A stretch of DNA of 64,000 bases from Phocaeicola_A sp045647865. GTDB lineage: Bacteria; Bacteroidota; Bacteroidia; Bacteroidales; Bacteroidaceae. The DNA lies in assembly GCA_045647865.1 (NCBI GenBank), contig JAZRMW010000043.1:9324-73323 (forward strand). Direction: 5' to 3'. The notes beneath the pieces are model-generated. The model was not told the DNA's origin, searched no databases, and was given only the letters and a program-made list of their open reading frames with translations. Each line of letters opens with the position of its first letter. Within the stretch, counting starts at the first letter, position 1. This document shows, in pieces, positions 52,812 through 63,000 of this stretch. The translations under genes were made by a program, and so were the position numbers.

Positions 52812-55800
52812 TTATTTTCTTACCTTACGGATAACAACATTGCCCTTTTCATCCTTCATCTGTACGATGTTTAGGCCATGTTGTAGCTCTCTTAGTTGTA
52901 TGCCATTTATCGTATAAATGGCAATCGCTTGGGCTTCAGCGGAAAGGACAGGCTGTATGCCTGTCGCATTGGGGTCGCATCCTGCGCTGAGGCCGCCCTG
53001 TTCGTTGGCTGCGTATACCATGTAGGTGGCTCCGGCTTCGGCACTGATGGTTGTTTCTGTTGTGAACTCCACGTCTTTGCCGTTCTTCACGATGACGTAG
53101 CAGATGGCGTAGGGAACAGCTTCCCATGACAGGGTGCTCTTGTCGTCGTTCCAGGTGGCTACGGGTGCTACGCATGATTCGGTGATGATGGCAGGTTGCC
53201 AGTTGTCCTTGCCGCTCAACACATTCTTCACGGTGTATTGGGCAGCCTCCTCGGCTGTCAGGTAGTTCTTGGCAGTGCCGTAGGTCTTGCTTCCGTCGCT
53301 GTTGGTTACATAATAGGTATCCTCGCGTTGGCTCAGGTCAACGGGATTGCCGTTGCCGTCCATCGTGTTGTAGTCGGCCCACAGTACGGGCAGACCTCCC
53401 ATGGTGGGATACCAACCCTTGGCAGGAATGGTCACTTCGGCAATGGTGTTGATGAAGACTGTCTTTGGGCTGTTGTGCCAAGGACGGCCCAACCATACAT
53501 CAGTTTCAGAAGGTACACCCGGTGCAGTGATGCGGCAGTTCATGAAGACGTATCCCCATTCTACGTCAGCACCGTGTGAGGGAGCCACGATGTAGCCACC
53601 GCTCTTGCGGTTGATGTAGAGGGTCGTGTTGTCGATGTAGATGTTACCACTGTTGTAGATGAAATCCACAGCACCTTCGATGAAGCAGTCCTTCACGTAT
53701 GCGCGGTAGTTTGATGTAGAAGGTGTAATCCAAGTATCCTGGTAAGAGAGCATGGCCACGTTCTTGAAGACGGTGCGGTCGCCGCTGGTGTTTAGTGCCA
53801 ATGCTTGCGGGCCGGCCTGCTTGTCGTGTCCCCATGAATTTTCCAGTGTGAGGTTGTCAAAGTAGCAGTCGTTGGCATTTACCACCACGGTAGCACCTAC
53901 GCTCACGTGCAGGGCATTGTCGCCACCACAGAGTTTGTCATCGGTGATGATTACCTTGTCGCGCTCCTGACCGATGAAGTGCAGGTAAGGTTTGCTCTTA
54001 GGAATGTCCACATGTCCTTTGTATTCACCATTCTTGATGAAGATGAGCCAAGGAATGGCACGTCCTTCGGGAGCTGCGTCGATGGCCTCCTGTACGGTCA
54101 GGTAGTCACCGCTGCCGTCGGCAGCCACAATGGCATCATAGAGACGGGCTACGGGTTGTGTGCGCTCCATGGTAGTGAAATTCAGCGTGATACCCTCATA
54201 AGCATTGCTGCTACGGTCGGTGATGGCACCGGCAGGCAGTGTGAAGCTGTAGGCGGTGTTATAATCCAGTCCGGTGTATTGGAACACGGCTGTCTTTCCG
54301 TTGACGGTAGGTGCAATTGCTTCACCGTTCAGTGTGGCAGTGCCTGTTCCGGCCTTGATACGTTCGTTGAAGGTCAGTACGATGCTTCCTGTGGCCGATA
54401 CCCCGGTTGCATTGTTCTCAGGATTGCTGCCCACGAGTACGGGAGCCACTTGGTCATTGGCCTGTTCGCTTTCGCCAAGGACAAAGATGTCACCGATAGA
54501 GAGTCCGTCATAGTCGCTTTCGTTACCTACGAGTTCTTCTGAACCGGGCATCCAGCGTATCCATACACGGTCTTGGTTGTTTGCCTCGGCAGGCAGGGTA
54601 AACTCACCGTCAACCCATCCGCGTGTGGGGATGTCGTAAGTTCCCACTTCGGTAAAGTTGGTTCCATCTACAGAGTATTCGGCCTTCATCACGGCGTAGG
54701 TGTTGTACGAGTGTCCGAAACCGTTGGAGAAGGTGATGTTGCTGTATCCCTTGGTAGAGAAAGAGATTTCCCAGTACCAGCCATCAGAGAGGAGGCTCCA
54801 GATTCGGGCACCCCAGCGTCCTTCTTCTGCGCCATTGTTTACTCCGCGTGTAAGCCATGATCTGGTGCTTCCGTCTGCTTTGCGGAGCGAGAGGAGTCCG
54901 CCGTTCTCTGTGTTGCTGCGATAATCAGCAGCACGCTCTGTATTGGGGCTGTCCTGATAGAGGTCCCAGGCTACGATGTAGTCGGCTACAGCATAGTTCA
55001 CAGTCAGGCTCTTCTCACTGTCCATGTTGATGATGCGCTCGGCATTGGTGCTCTTGTCTTCCCATCCGGTGAAGCTGAGAATCTTGTTGTTGTTTACGGT
55101 CAGCTTCACGTCGGTACCTTCCTCGTAGTAGTGTACGCCGTTGATGATGTTTCCGTCAGGAACAATGGTCACCAGATTGGCGTTGCCATAGGTGTTCTCC
55201 ATATCATCGATAACCTTCAGGTTGAGGGCATAGACATTGCTCTTGCTGTATTGTGCGGTCAGGTCGGTGTTGGCAGCAATCTGGAATCTATAAGGATTAT
55301 CGGTAGAGACCTCATTGCCTTCGGCATCGTACCATCCGGTGAAGTGGTAACCAAAGTTTTCACTGGCTTTCAGCTCTATCATAGTTCCTTCGTCAAATTC
55401 GGCTCCCGAGGGGTTGATGCTGATGTTTCCTGCACCCTCCATACCTATCTTTGTGGCCAATGTGTAAGAAGGAGTGGGCAATACAGTTCCTTCAATATCA
55501 GCAGTAATGGTAATGTCACTGAAGGCGTACTGTTTGTTGTTGGCCAATCCCTTGATGTAGATTTTGGCTACAATCTTGTCTGTAGTGGCATGCAGGTTGC
55601 TCAAGTCATATACACAATCGGAGTAATAGGGAGCTTCCTTTACCAATTGCGGAGTAAATCCTTCTGCAACAGTGACAGTATCCTCACCGCAAATCACCAC
55701 CACGTCAAATTTTCCTCCATTGGTTCCTACGCGGGCAGCTTTGAAAGACAGTTGTTTGGGGGTGATGGTGATGCCTCTCTTCGGGATAACTGTAAAGTTC

Positions 55801-57578
55801 AATGCGCTGTGCTCTTCATTCGTTCCTACTTGTCCGTTGACGGGTTGGAAAGAAGTCAGGGCTGCAATTCCACCATCTGTACGGACACCTGTAATAGTCA
55901 GTTCTGAACCGTGTGAGAATTCCGCCACAGACAGGAGTCCCGGAGTTGTCACTTCGCCCGTTGTCGGGTTCTTTTGTCCTTCGTGGAATGGCCATGCGAT
56001 GGTGTAATTCTTCAGTTCGACAGGTCCCATTTCTTTTTCTCCCACTTCTGCATTGACGGTCAGATAGTCCATATTCCAGTTGCTGGCAAACCCGTTTCCT
56101 GCAATCAGTCTTACGATGACCTGCTCCTTGTTGTTGGCAGACAGGGTGATGGTGTTCGGGTTGTATATCCACCAATTTCCGGCAGTCTTGCCTGTGCTGG
56201 CAGCAGCCCATGTTTGTCCGCCGTCAGTAGAGACTACAGCTTCCAATGCGGCTTCAGCATTCTGCCCATAGGCTATGGCATAGTCAATGGAGATGTTTTT
56301 GTAACCTTTAGTGGAGAACTGCACTTCGTAGTATGCATTGTGCTGTAGAGCGTCAGTATAGTCTGTGATGGCATTGGCTGTGCTGTTCTCAATGCGGAAC
56401 ACCTGATTCTGGTATCCGGTACAGATTTGCCAATAGCGTGCTTCTGATTTTGCAGTCATCAGATAATTGTCTTTTTCTCCCATGAATGTGTTCGGGTAGA
56501 AATAGGGGATTTGTGTAGCAAAATAGGTAGCACTGATTTCGGCCCAGTCTTTGTTGGCATTGGGGACATAGATGTCTTTTCCTTCTACATTCTCAGTGTC
56601 GTATCCATTGTCAAAAGTCCATTTCGCCAATGTCACGGGAGTACCGACGGGAAGCTCCTCTTCTTCATAGACAGCGGTTAAATTCAAATTTCCGCTGATG
56701 GTAAAGGTGTAGGGATTTTCCGTAGCTATAACATTTCCTTCTGCATCTTTCCATTCCTTGAAAGCAAAGCCCAAGTTGGCGGTAGCAGTAGCTGTAACTT
56801 CTGTCCCTGCTGTAAGTCCTGTTGCCAGTGGTGCAATAGTCACGATTCCTGCGGATTCGGGTTGATTCCCTGTTTTCACACTGTAAGTTTCCTCAAAAGA
56901 AGTGGCGGCAGTTGCAGTAATGGTCAACTTGTCCATGTTCCAGTTGCTGGCACAATCATTGGTGGCAAACAAGCGGACAATCACTTTGTCTGCATTGGCT
57001 GCGGGAATGGCAATACTACGTTCTTCATACACAAACCAAGCGCTTGATGTGGTGTATGAACCAATAACATTCCATGTGGCGCCATTATCAGTTGACATGG
57101 CAGCTGTCATTTCACAAGCGGCATTGTTTCCGTATGCAATGACGATGTTCATGTTGACATCCTTGTATCCTGTTGTAGGGAATGTCATCTCATAGTAGGC
57201 ATTGTGCTGTGTCGCATCGGTGTAATCAGTGATGGCGTTGGCGCCGCTAATCATACGGAACACCTTCACTTCCCATCCTGTTGTCACCTGCCAATATTGG
57301 CCATTCGAAAAGGCCGACAGTTGATAATTTGCAGCTTCTGTTGCTGCAACTTCAGGATAGAATGTTGGAACTTGATCCTTGAAATAGTAATGCCCGATGT
57401 CGGCATAAGCACCTTTGTTTGGAGTGTAGTACATGGAAGTACCCTCTCCGGCTGTAGCTTCGTAACCTCCTTCAAAACTCCAATGTGCCAACGTGTCAGG
57501 AGTAGTCTCCTGAGCGATGACATTCAAAGCGAGCAGTGAACTGGCAAGAGCCAAGCCTAATGTCTTCATTCTTTTCAT
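52812..57578 (-). CDS. Large secreted multidomain pectinesterase
   Basis: 1588 residues from ATG 57578, which starts the signal peptide (MKTLGLALASSLLALNVIAQ). Two homologous ~200-residue modules (HWSFEGGYEATAG... and KWTFDNGYDTEN..., each ending ASNWNMD) come first, followed by at least three InlB-B-like repeats (each with a GWYDAEGN or EWKDAEGN element) and other beta-domains, a Big_5 domain (~1075-1170, LVGSNPENNATGVSATGSIV), and the catalytic pectinesterase helix (~1180-1500): DGSGDYLTVQEAIDAAPEG, PQALALNTSGDR, LSYQDTWI, EGAVDFIYNSG, WLGRPWH. All catalytic residues (Gln, Asp-Asp, Arg) are in place. It removes methyl esters from homogalacturonan. The tail AIYTINGIQLRELQHGLNIV resembles a sorting signal. 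The next gene upstream, an esterase, is in the same direction. Confidence 0.9.
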   Translation of the reverse strand: MKRMKTLGLALASSLLALNVIAQETTPDTLAHWSFEGGYEATAGEGTSMYYTPNKGAYADIGHYYFKDQVPTFYPEVAATEAANYQLSAFSNGQYWQVTTGWEVKVFRMISGANAITDYTDATQHNAYYEMTFPTTGYKDVNMNIVIAYGNNAACEMTAAMSTDNGATWNVIGSYTTSSAWFVYEERSIAIPAANADKVIVRLFATNDCASNWNMDKLTITATAATSFEETYSVKTGNQPESAGIVTIAPLATGLTAGTEVTATATANLGFAFKEWKDAEGNVIATENPYTFTISGNLNLTAVYEEEELPVGTPVTLAKWTFDNGYDTENVEGKDIYVPNANKDWAEISATYFATQIPYFYPNTFMGEKDNYLMTAKSEARYWQICTGYQNQVFRIENSTANAITDYTDALQHNAYYEVQFSTKGYKNISIDYAIAYGQNAEAALEAVVSTDGGQTWAAASTGKTAGNWWIYNPNTITLSANNKEQVIVRLIAGNGFASNWNMDYLTVNAEVGEKEMGPVELKNYTIAWPFHEGQKNPTTGEVTTPGLLSVAEFSHGSELTITGVRTDGGIAALTSFQPVNGQVGTNEEHSALNFTVIPKRGITITPKQLSFKAARVGTNGGKFDVVVICGEDTVTVAEGFTPQLVKEAPYYSDCVYDLSNLHATTDKIVAKIYIKGLANNKQYAFSDITITADIEGTVLPTPSYTLATKIGMEGAGNISINPSGAEFDEGTMIELKASENFGYHFTGWYDAEGNEVSTDNPYRFQIAANTDLTAQYSKSNVYALNLKVIDDMENTYGNANLVTIVPDGNIINGVHYYEEGTDVKLTVNNNKILSFTGWEDKSTNAERIINMDSEKSLTVNYAVADYIVAWDLYQDSPNTERAADYRSNTENGGLLSLRKADGSTRSWLTRGVNNGAEEGRWGARIWSLLSDGWYWEISFSTKGYSNITFSNGFGHSYNTYAVMKAEYSVDGTNFTEVGTYDIPTRGWVDGEFTLPAEANNQDRVWIRWMPGSEELVGNESDYDGLSIGDIFVLGESEQANDQVAPVLVGSNPENNATGVSATGSIVLTFNERIKAGTGTATLNGEAIAPTVNGKTAVFQYTGLDYNTAYSFTLPAGAITDRSSNAYEGITLNFTTMERTQPVARLYDAIVAADGSGDYLTVQEAIDAAPEGRAIPWLIFIKNGEYKGHVDIPKSKPYLHFIGQERDKVIITDDKLCGGDNALHVSVGATVVVNANDCYFDNLTLENSWGHDKQAGPQALALNTSGDRTVFKNVAMLSYQDTWITPSTSNYRAYVKDCFIEGAVDFIYNSGNIYIDNTTLYINRKSGGYIVAPSHGADVEWGYVFMNCRITAPGVPSETDVWLGRPWHNSPKTVFINTIAEVTIPAKGWYPTMGGLPVLWADYNTMDGNGNPVDLSQREDTYYVTNSDGSKTYGTAKNYLTAEEAAQYTVKNVLSGKDNWQPAIITESCVAPVATWNDDKSTLSWEAVPYAICYVIVKNGKDVEFTTETTISAEAGATYMVYAANEQGGLSAGCDPNATGIQPVLSAEAQAIAIYTINGIQLRELQHGLNIVQMKDEKGNVVIRKVRK

Positions 57579-57643
57579 GATAGTTTTTTTGTTTTTATTG
57601 ATGATATAATAATTGTTTTTGTGTGTTTCTTGAGTTACTGGCA

Positions 57644-57693
57644 ACCAGTTACTAGTGGTTTCCTGTATTTACAACCGGCCACTAGCAACTGGT
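57644..57693 (-). terminator. Hairpin downstream of the CE12-type esterase gene
   Basis: ACCAGTTACTAGTGG (57644-57658) pairs with GCCACTAGCAACTGGT (57678-57693) apart from two internal mismatches; 16 nt beyond the stop of the minus-strand esterase gene. Confidence 0.65.
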
Positions 57694-57708
57694 CATTCGT
57701 AGCTTTTA

Positions 57709-59586
57709 CTACTTCCTTACAATCTTTTTTCCTTTCATTACGTATATACAGCCCTTTTCCGGAGTCTTCACCAGACGTCCCATCAGGTCATACATTTCAT
57801 TCATGCTCCCATCTGTGGTTACTGCTGTGATGCCTGTGGCATCCGACGCCATACCGTGGATATAGACATCGCTCAGGCAGATGGTTTTGCCTGTTGCTTC
57901 ACTCTTGTACCAGGGATAGACGCGCAGGTACAGGCTCTGGCCGTCGCTGATGCTCACCACGGGGATACTCTCTATGGCATACACGGTGTTGCCGGCCATG
58001 TTGGACATTTCCTGAATCAGAGTCGCATTGGAGAAGTCGGCATCTGTGGCATAGTAAATCTTGCAGCGCATACCACTGCCTCCGGCTCCAGCCACGAAGA
58101 GGCTTATCTTGTCTATGTCAATCTTTGTGTTGGCTGGGGCGGTCATTCCGAATTGGATGTAACGGGTGGAAACCTCATCGATTTCACCGGCAGGCCAAGT
58201 TTCTCCCTCGATGAGGTTGCGTTGTGTCTTGTACGAGGCATCGCGTCCGGTTTCTGCAGGCCATACGGCGGCTTTGTTTATGTTGGTGTATTTCTGCACG
58301 AACATGCCACTCCAGCTTTCCTCTACAGCCATGCAGGGACCAGTGACTACGGCATTGGCATCAGCTGTCAGCGGATAGAGGACCGACACCTCTTCACCAC
58401 CGCTCAGGTCAATGCATTCGGCTGTAAGGGGAAGGTCGCGGTTCACATCCCCATCCGTGGCGGTGAGTGTGCCGGTGAATGTGCCGGGGTTGTTCAGAGT
58501 AGTACGGATATAGACCGAGGTGATGAGATTTCCACCCGTATAGTTGGCCGTCACACTCTGTGCATAGTTGTTCTTGTCTGTTGACACTTCAAACCCTTCG
58601 GATACGGTGAACGTGAATGTTCCTGTTGGGTTGCTCAGTCCGAAGGCCGAGATATTGAACTCCTTCACCAGTGTCTGTCCGGCATAAGCCTTTCCGAAGT
58701 CGCCCGTTGTGGGGCTGAAGGTAATGTCTGTACCCACAATGATGTGTTCGGCCAGGATTCCTTGCTCTTTCATTGCTTGTGCAAAGAGGCGGGCAATGAG
58801 TGTGGCACCCATCTTCTTGGGATGTGTGCTGTCATCTGTGCAGAAGAGGTTGGCCGTACAGTAGCTCTCACCGTAGCTCAGGTAGAGGTCTCGTGTCATT
58901 ACTGTCAGGTCAATGACGGGGACATCCTCATATTCGGCAGCGACATCGCGTAGTGCTTGAGCATAATCATAGGTGTTGTCATTTTCGGGAACACTGCCTT
59001 TCGAGGTACTTCCCAGAATACTGAATGAGTCGCCCAAGTCGTGCATGCCGTTTCGGCGGATGCTGTTCCCGCTGAAGTACTTTCGGCAAATGGGAGTGAC
59101 AATGATGGGTTTGCCACCTTTGGCCTTGGTCTCCTCGATATAGGCGCGAATGTATTTTTTGAATGTCCCGTTGGCTGTGGTGCCCCGGTAGTCGATGTCG
59201 GCAGTGCTTTGGCCGTGTTCCTTGGCATGGGCTATCACATCGTCGCCATCAAGGCCACCGTTCTTTTCGTCGTTGTGGGCAAATTGGATGAGTACATAAT
59301 CCCCAGCCTTGACTCCTGCAATGACAGTCTTCCAATAAGCTGCTTCCTGATAGAATGATTTGGACGAAGCGCCACTCTTTCCCCGGTTGTTGATGACCAC
59401 TTCGTCGGCATTGAAGAATTGCTGGAGCATCTGACACCAACCGCGTTTGTCAGTGGAGTTTTCGTCATAATTGGCCATGGTGGAGTCACCGATGGTGTGT
59501 ACTTTCACAGCGGCCGTAGCCGTAAGAGCACTCAACAGGAGTGCAATGAGGCCGAAGCCCCAACGCTTGCTATTCTGTTTCATCAT
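57709..59586 (-). CDS. Secreted SGNH/GDSL esterase, rhamnogalacturonan acetylesterase-like (CE12)
   Basis: 625 residues from ATG 59586; signal peptide SKRWGFGLIALLLSALTATA. Residues ~25-270 hold the four SGNH blocks: GDSTMANY (Ser), NNRGKSGASSKSF (Gly), QFAHNDEK (Asn) and DDSTHPKKMGA (Asp and His). The rest is a beta-rich domain (~330-595) with a CBM-like segment (DIDKISLFVAGAGGSGMRCKIYYATD) and a tail MYDLMGRLVKTPEKGCIYVM. CE12 esterases deacetylate rhamnogalacturonan. Placed directly upstream of the pectinesterase gene, it suggests joint pectin de-esterification. A TATCTTTG -7 box is at 59671-59678. A much longer upstream start (59742) has no RBS-like support and would run past the promoter. 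Confidence 0.88.
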   Translation of the reverse strand: MMKQNSKRWGFGLIALLLSALTATAAVKVHTIGDSTMANYDENSTDKRGWCQMLQQFFNADEVVINNRGKSGASSKSFYQEAAYWKTVIAGVKAGDYVLIQFAHNDEKNGGLDGDDVIAHAKEHGQSTADIDYRGTTANGTFKKYIRAYIEETKAKGGKPIIVTPICRKYFSGNSIRRNGMHDLGDSFSILGSTSKGSVPENDNTYDYAQALRDVAAEYEDVPVIDLTVMTRDLYLSYGESYCTANLFCTDDSTHPKKMGATLIARLFAQAMKEQGILAEHIIVGTDITFSPTTGDFGKAYAGQTLVKEFNISAFGLSNPTGTFTFTVSEGFEVSTDKNNYAQSVTANYTGGNLITSVYIRTTLNNPGTFTGTLTATDGDVNRDLPLTAECIDLSGGEEVSVLYPLTADANAVVTGPCMAVEESWSGMFVQKYTNINKAAVWPAETGRDASYKTQRNLIEGETWPAGEIDEVSTRYIQFGMTAPANTKIDIDKISLFVAGAGGSGMRCKIYYATDADFSNATLIQEMSNMAGNTVYAIESIPVVSISDGQSLYLRVYPWYKSEATGKTICLSDVYIHGMASDATGITAVTTDGSMNEMYDLMGRLVKTPEKGCIYVMKGKKIVRK

Positions 59587-60014
59587 TAATAGTATATAAA
59601 AGTTTATTTTTTTTGTTGCAAACAATAGAAAAAATAATTCTTCGCATGGTGTTAGTCGTTTAAATCGCAACAAAGATATGAAATTTTGTAAAGAGAGAAA
59701 AATAAATTTAAGAAAAAAAGAGGAAGGAATATGGTGGTCCATCCAATCTTCGTTTCTCTGTATGCTAACGATTTTGGTTGACTACCTTTCGTCCCCGTCC
59801 ATCCTCATTTGCAACGGGGAGGTTTTGAGTCTCAATATCTGTGATGCGTCGGTGTCTATAACCTTGTTTGCAGAGCAATGCCTTCATGTGTCTGCAACTA
59901 TATCTATCGGTATAGTAAAGACTCCGTCCCTTCGTTACAAACGCGAAGGGACGGAGTCTTTGTCTTCTTAAACTTTGAGCCTTGAACTTTAAACCACTCG
60001 TAGCTTGTAGTTCA
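59587..60014. repeat. Gene-free region with a repeat shared with 40737-40919 and a strong hairpin
   Basis: 428 bp. The block 59793-59848 matches 40737-40792 at most positions, including CCCCGTCCATCCTC and ATCTGTGATGCG. At 59917-59934 and 59944-59961 are perfect 18-bp arms AAAGACTCCGTCCCTTCG / CGAAGGGACGGAGTCTTT with a TTACAAACG loop that is also seen at 40904-40915. The hairpin lies 54 nt after the stop of the large minus-strand gene, fitting a terminator. Confidence 0.85.
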
Positions 60015-63000
60015 TCACTCCTCACTTACTCTTATTTTCCCGCTCTCCCGTCGTCCGTCAGGATACGTCACGATGTAGAGATACATGGCTGGCGCTTTGT
60101 TTACCTTCACCTTGGCCTCTCCATTCATAAATCTTGCTTCGCCCACCTTGATGGCATCTATAGTATAGACTTCCAGTTTCATGGCATTGGGGGCGGTGCA
60201 AGAGACGGTGGAACCAGATATGCGGATTTGTGCACGAGTATCTTCTATCGTATTCTCTTCGATGGCAAGCCACTCAAATTCATCCATAGCGCAGTCGTCG
60301 GCCTTGAAAGCTGTGCTTACTCCTGTAATATCGCCGAAAGGATTGTAATAGAATAAAGGTGTTTCGTGTCCTTCCATCAAGAATGCATAGTTGAGCGATG
60401 AACCGCAATCACGTTCCATACGGTTTGGTCTGAATGGATAGAGGAACTCTTCGGTAGAACCCCAAGTCTCAATCCACCATGCAGTACCCATACTCAGTCG
60501 TTGGGCATTGAATGTCTGCCCATTGGAACAGGTGACAGTAGTCCGCTCACTGATGGTGATGCTTACAGTATCTTTCCCATTTTCCGTGTATTTGCAGAAC
60601 TCTTCCCCTTCTTTCAAATCGAAATCATACAAGAGGTAATCCAATCCTTCCTCTTTGAGGATGATTCCTTGTTTACGGTAGTCGGGTGCATCCTCTTTCA
60701 AGATGTAGATGCGGCTTCTTCCGTCAAACCGGATACGGTAAACCTTCACGTCATCTCCTGCAGAATAGTCATCACAGGCTGTATATTCCAATAATTTGAC
60801 GTAACTTACCCTGCCTACACTTGTGAATTCTCCTATGGAATATCGGGTATAACTGTTTACCTCCTTCTTGTCTGCGGAACTCTTGTCAAATGATACGTAG
60901 CTCCAATTCATATAGGTGGGACAAGGGGCAACAATTAATATATCCCGAATCCATTGTTCTATTTGAACATTCTGTGACATCAGCTCTTCGGTCGTCAATT
61001 CTTCATTTTTAAGATAAATAGGCGCTTCTTCTCTCAGATAGTCATCAAGTTCCCGTTTGGTGTCATTCCAATAGACGTAGTCCATCCTGACGACTTCTCT
61101 TCCCCATTCCACCGATTTTGAGTATTCCTTCCATGCGTTGATGTTTGTTTCTACGGTAGCTATGGCTTCTTTGATGGTCAGCTTGGCTTCGTTGATGCCA
61201 GCAATGTCCGTTGCTGTCAGGCTGTTGAGACAAGCTTTGTAGGTGTCCACTGTGCCGACAGTCATCTTTGCGGTCACAGTGTCAAACCGTGTCAGATTTG
61301 CATTTGCCATTTCCTTTACTATTCCGTTATAAGATGCTTCTCCCTTGTTTCCGTAGTAAGTCAGTTGCCAGTTGTCCCAGATGGCCCAATCGGAATGTCC
61401 AGTCAATTGGGGTAAAGCTACTCCGATGCGTACCTTGTTGTTTGTCACGGTGAAATACACATTGTTCAGATACTTGCCTTTTGCGAACTGTTCACCGGCA
61501 TATTGCATGGTGCTTTGTGCAACACCGTTTTCTTCCAATTCTTCATAGATGTTGGTGACGGGTGTAGTCACACTGTCCGTACCATTGGCAGCATAGAACA
61601 CAGCTCCCGTGGCATCCTGTTTTGCAGGTCGATAGAATCCCTGCACCGTCAGTTTATAGACTCCGTTCGGAAGGTTTTCCACCATTTGCCAAGTGTCGAA
61701 CGTCTTGCCGTAATGTTCGGCATTCGTGTAGTTTTGGAAGCCAGGAATAGTCCCGTTCCATCCCGTATTATTGTTGTCGTCGTAATTGGGGTTGACGATG
61801 CTTGATGTCTGGTTTACGGGCTTCGCAGGATCCACATTTTGTTCGTCCCAATTCAAGATAGCTGTTGTGACAGTAGCTATGGCAGCATTCAATTCGTCCT
61901 TTGTTGCTGCTTCATTGGCATAGATGTCCTCCTGCTCCTTTGTACCGATACCTTTTTCGCGTGCTTCGTCAATCAATGCTTTCAACTTTTGTGCCACCCG
62001 ATATGTCTCCATTGTATTCTGATACTCTTCGTATTGCTTTTCCGACAGGAATGCCCAATCCACATGGACTCCTTCTTTAGTGGGATTCAAGAATGCAGAA
62101 GCCACAGTCCCGTTAGCTGCATCCCATCCGAAATAGGTTCCCGGATTCTTTTCCACCTGCCATGTCTGGTAGTCGGGATTGGCCTCAGCCATAGACAGTC
62201 GATAGTAATTGTTTCCATTGTTTTTCTCTATCTTCCAATAGAAGTTCGGGTGTGAGCCACAGTCAACATAGCAATCTCCTGTGATGCTTTCAAAAAATAC
62301 ATCCATCACTTGGCCTCCCTTAGTTTCTACATAATTGCGGAAATAGACTGTCTTTCCATCCCAAACCCCATTGGTCTGGTATTGTTCAAAATAGACCTTG
62401 TATCCTTTGTCGCCCACACTCGTTTGTGTGTTCCATGCATTTCCTCCGCAGAAGAACATTCCTGCTCCTACATTCAGCATATACATGGTTTCATTGAACT
62501 TCAGTTCTCCTCCATCAGCCCATTGGGGGAACGGACGAGGTGCTGGTTGCCAATTCTCAACTCCCATTCCAAAATCTTCGGGATTGAAAATCTGCTTCTT
62601 AATCTGATTGTCTTGTTTTCCGCTATGGGATGGGGTACCGTTATTGTAGGGTTCTATTGACACAGTCAGTTTGATGGATGTAGCCAATACCAATTTCTGT
62701 TCTGCAGCATAATATGTAAAGGGGCATATTTCAAATATTTCCAATCTGTATCCATCCCAATTATTATTGCCGAAATGCTGGACTTTCGTGGGAAATGTAA
62801 TTAAAGGATACTCCGGATTTTCAGGATGAGGGCCAGGACCTGCCACTGCTTGTGGGGTAGGATATAAGGGAATGCTATCCATAGTCAGTATCTCAGGGGT
62901 TTCATTCGTGAAGTCTTCAAATGTAGGATAGAAGAAAACGCGCGTAATTTGGCATGTGTCGTCTCCGATTGTGTACATGAAATCCTTGATTCTATAATTG

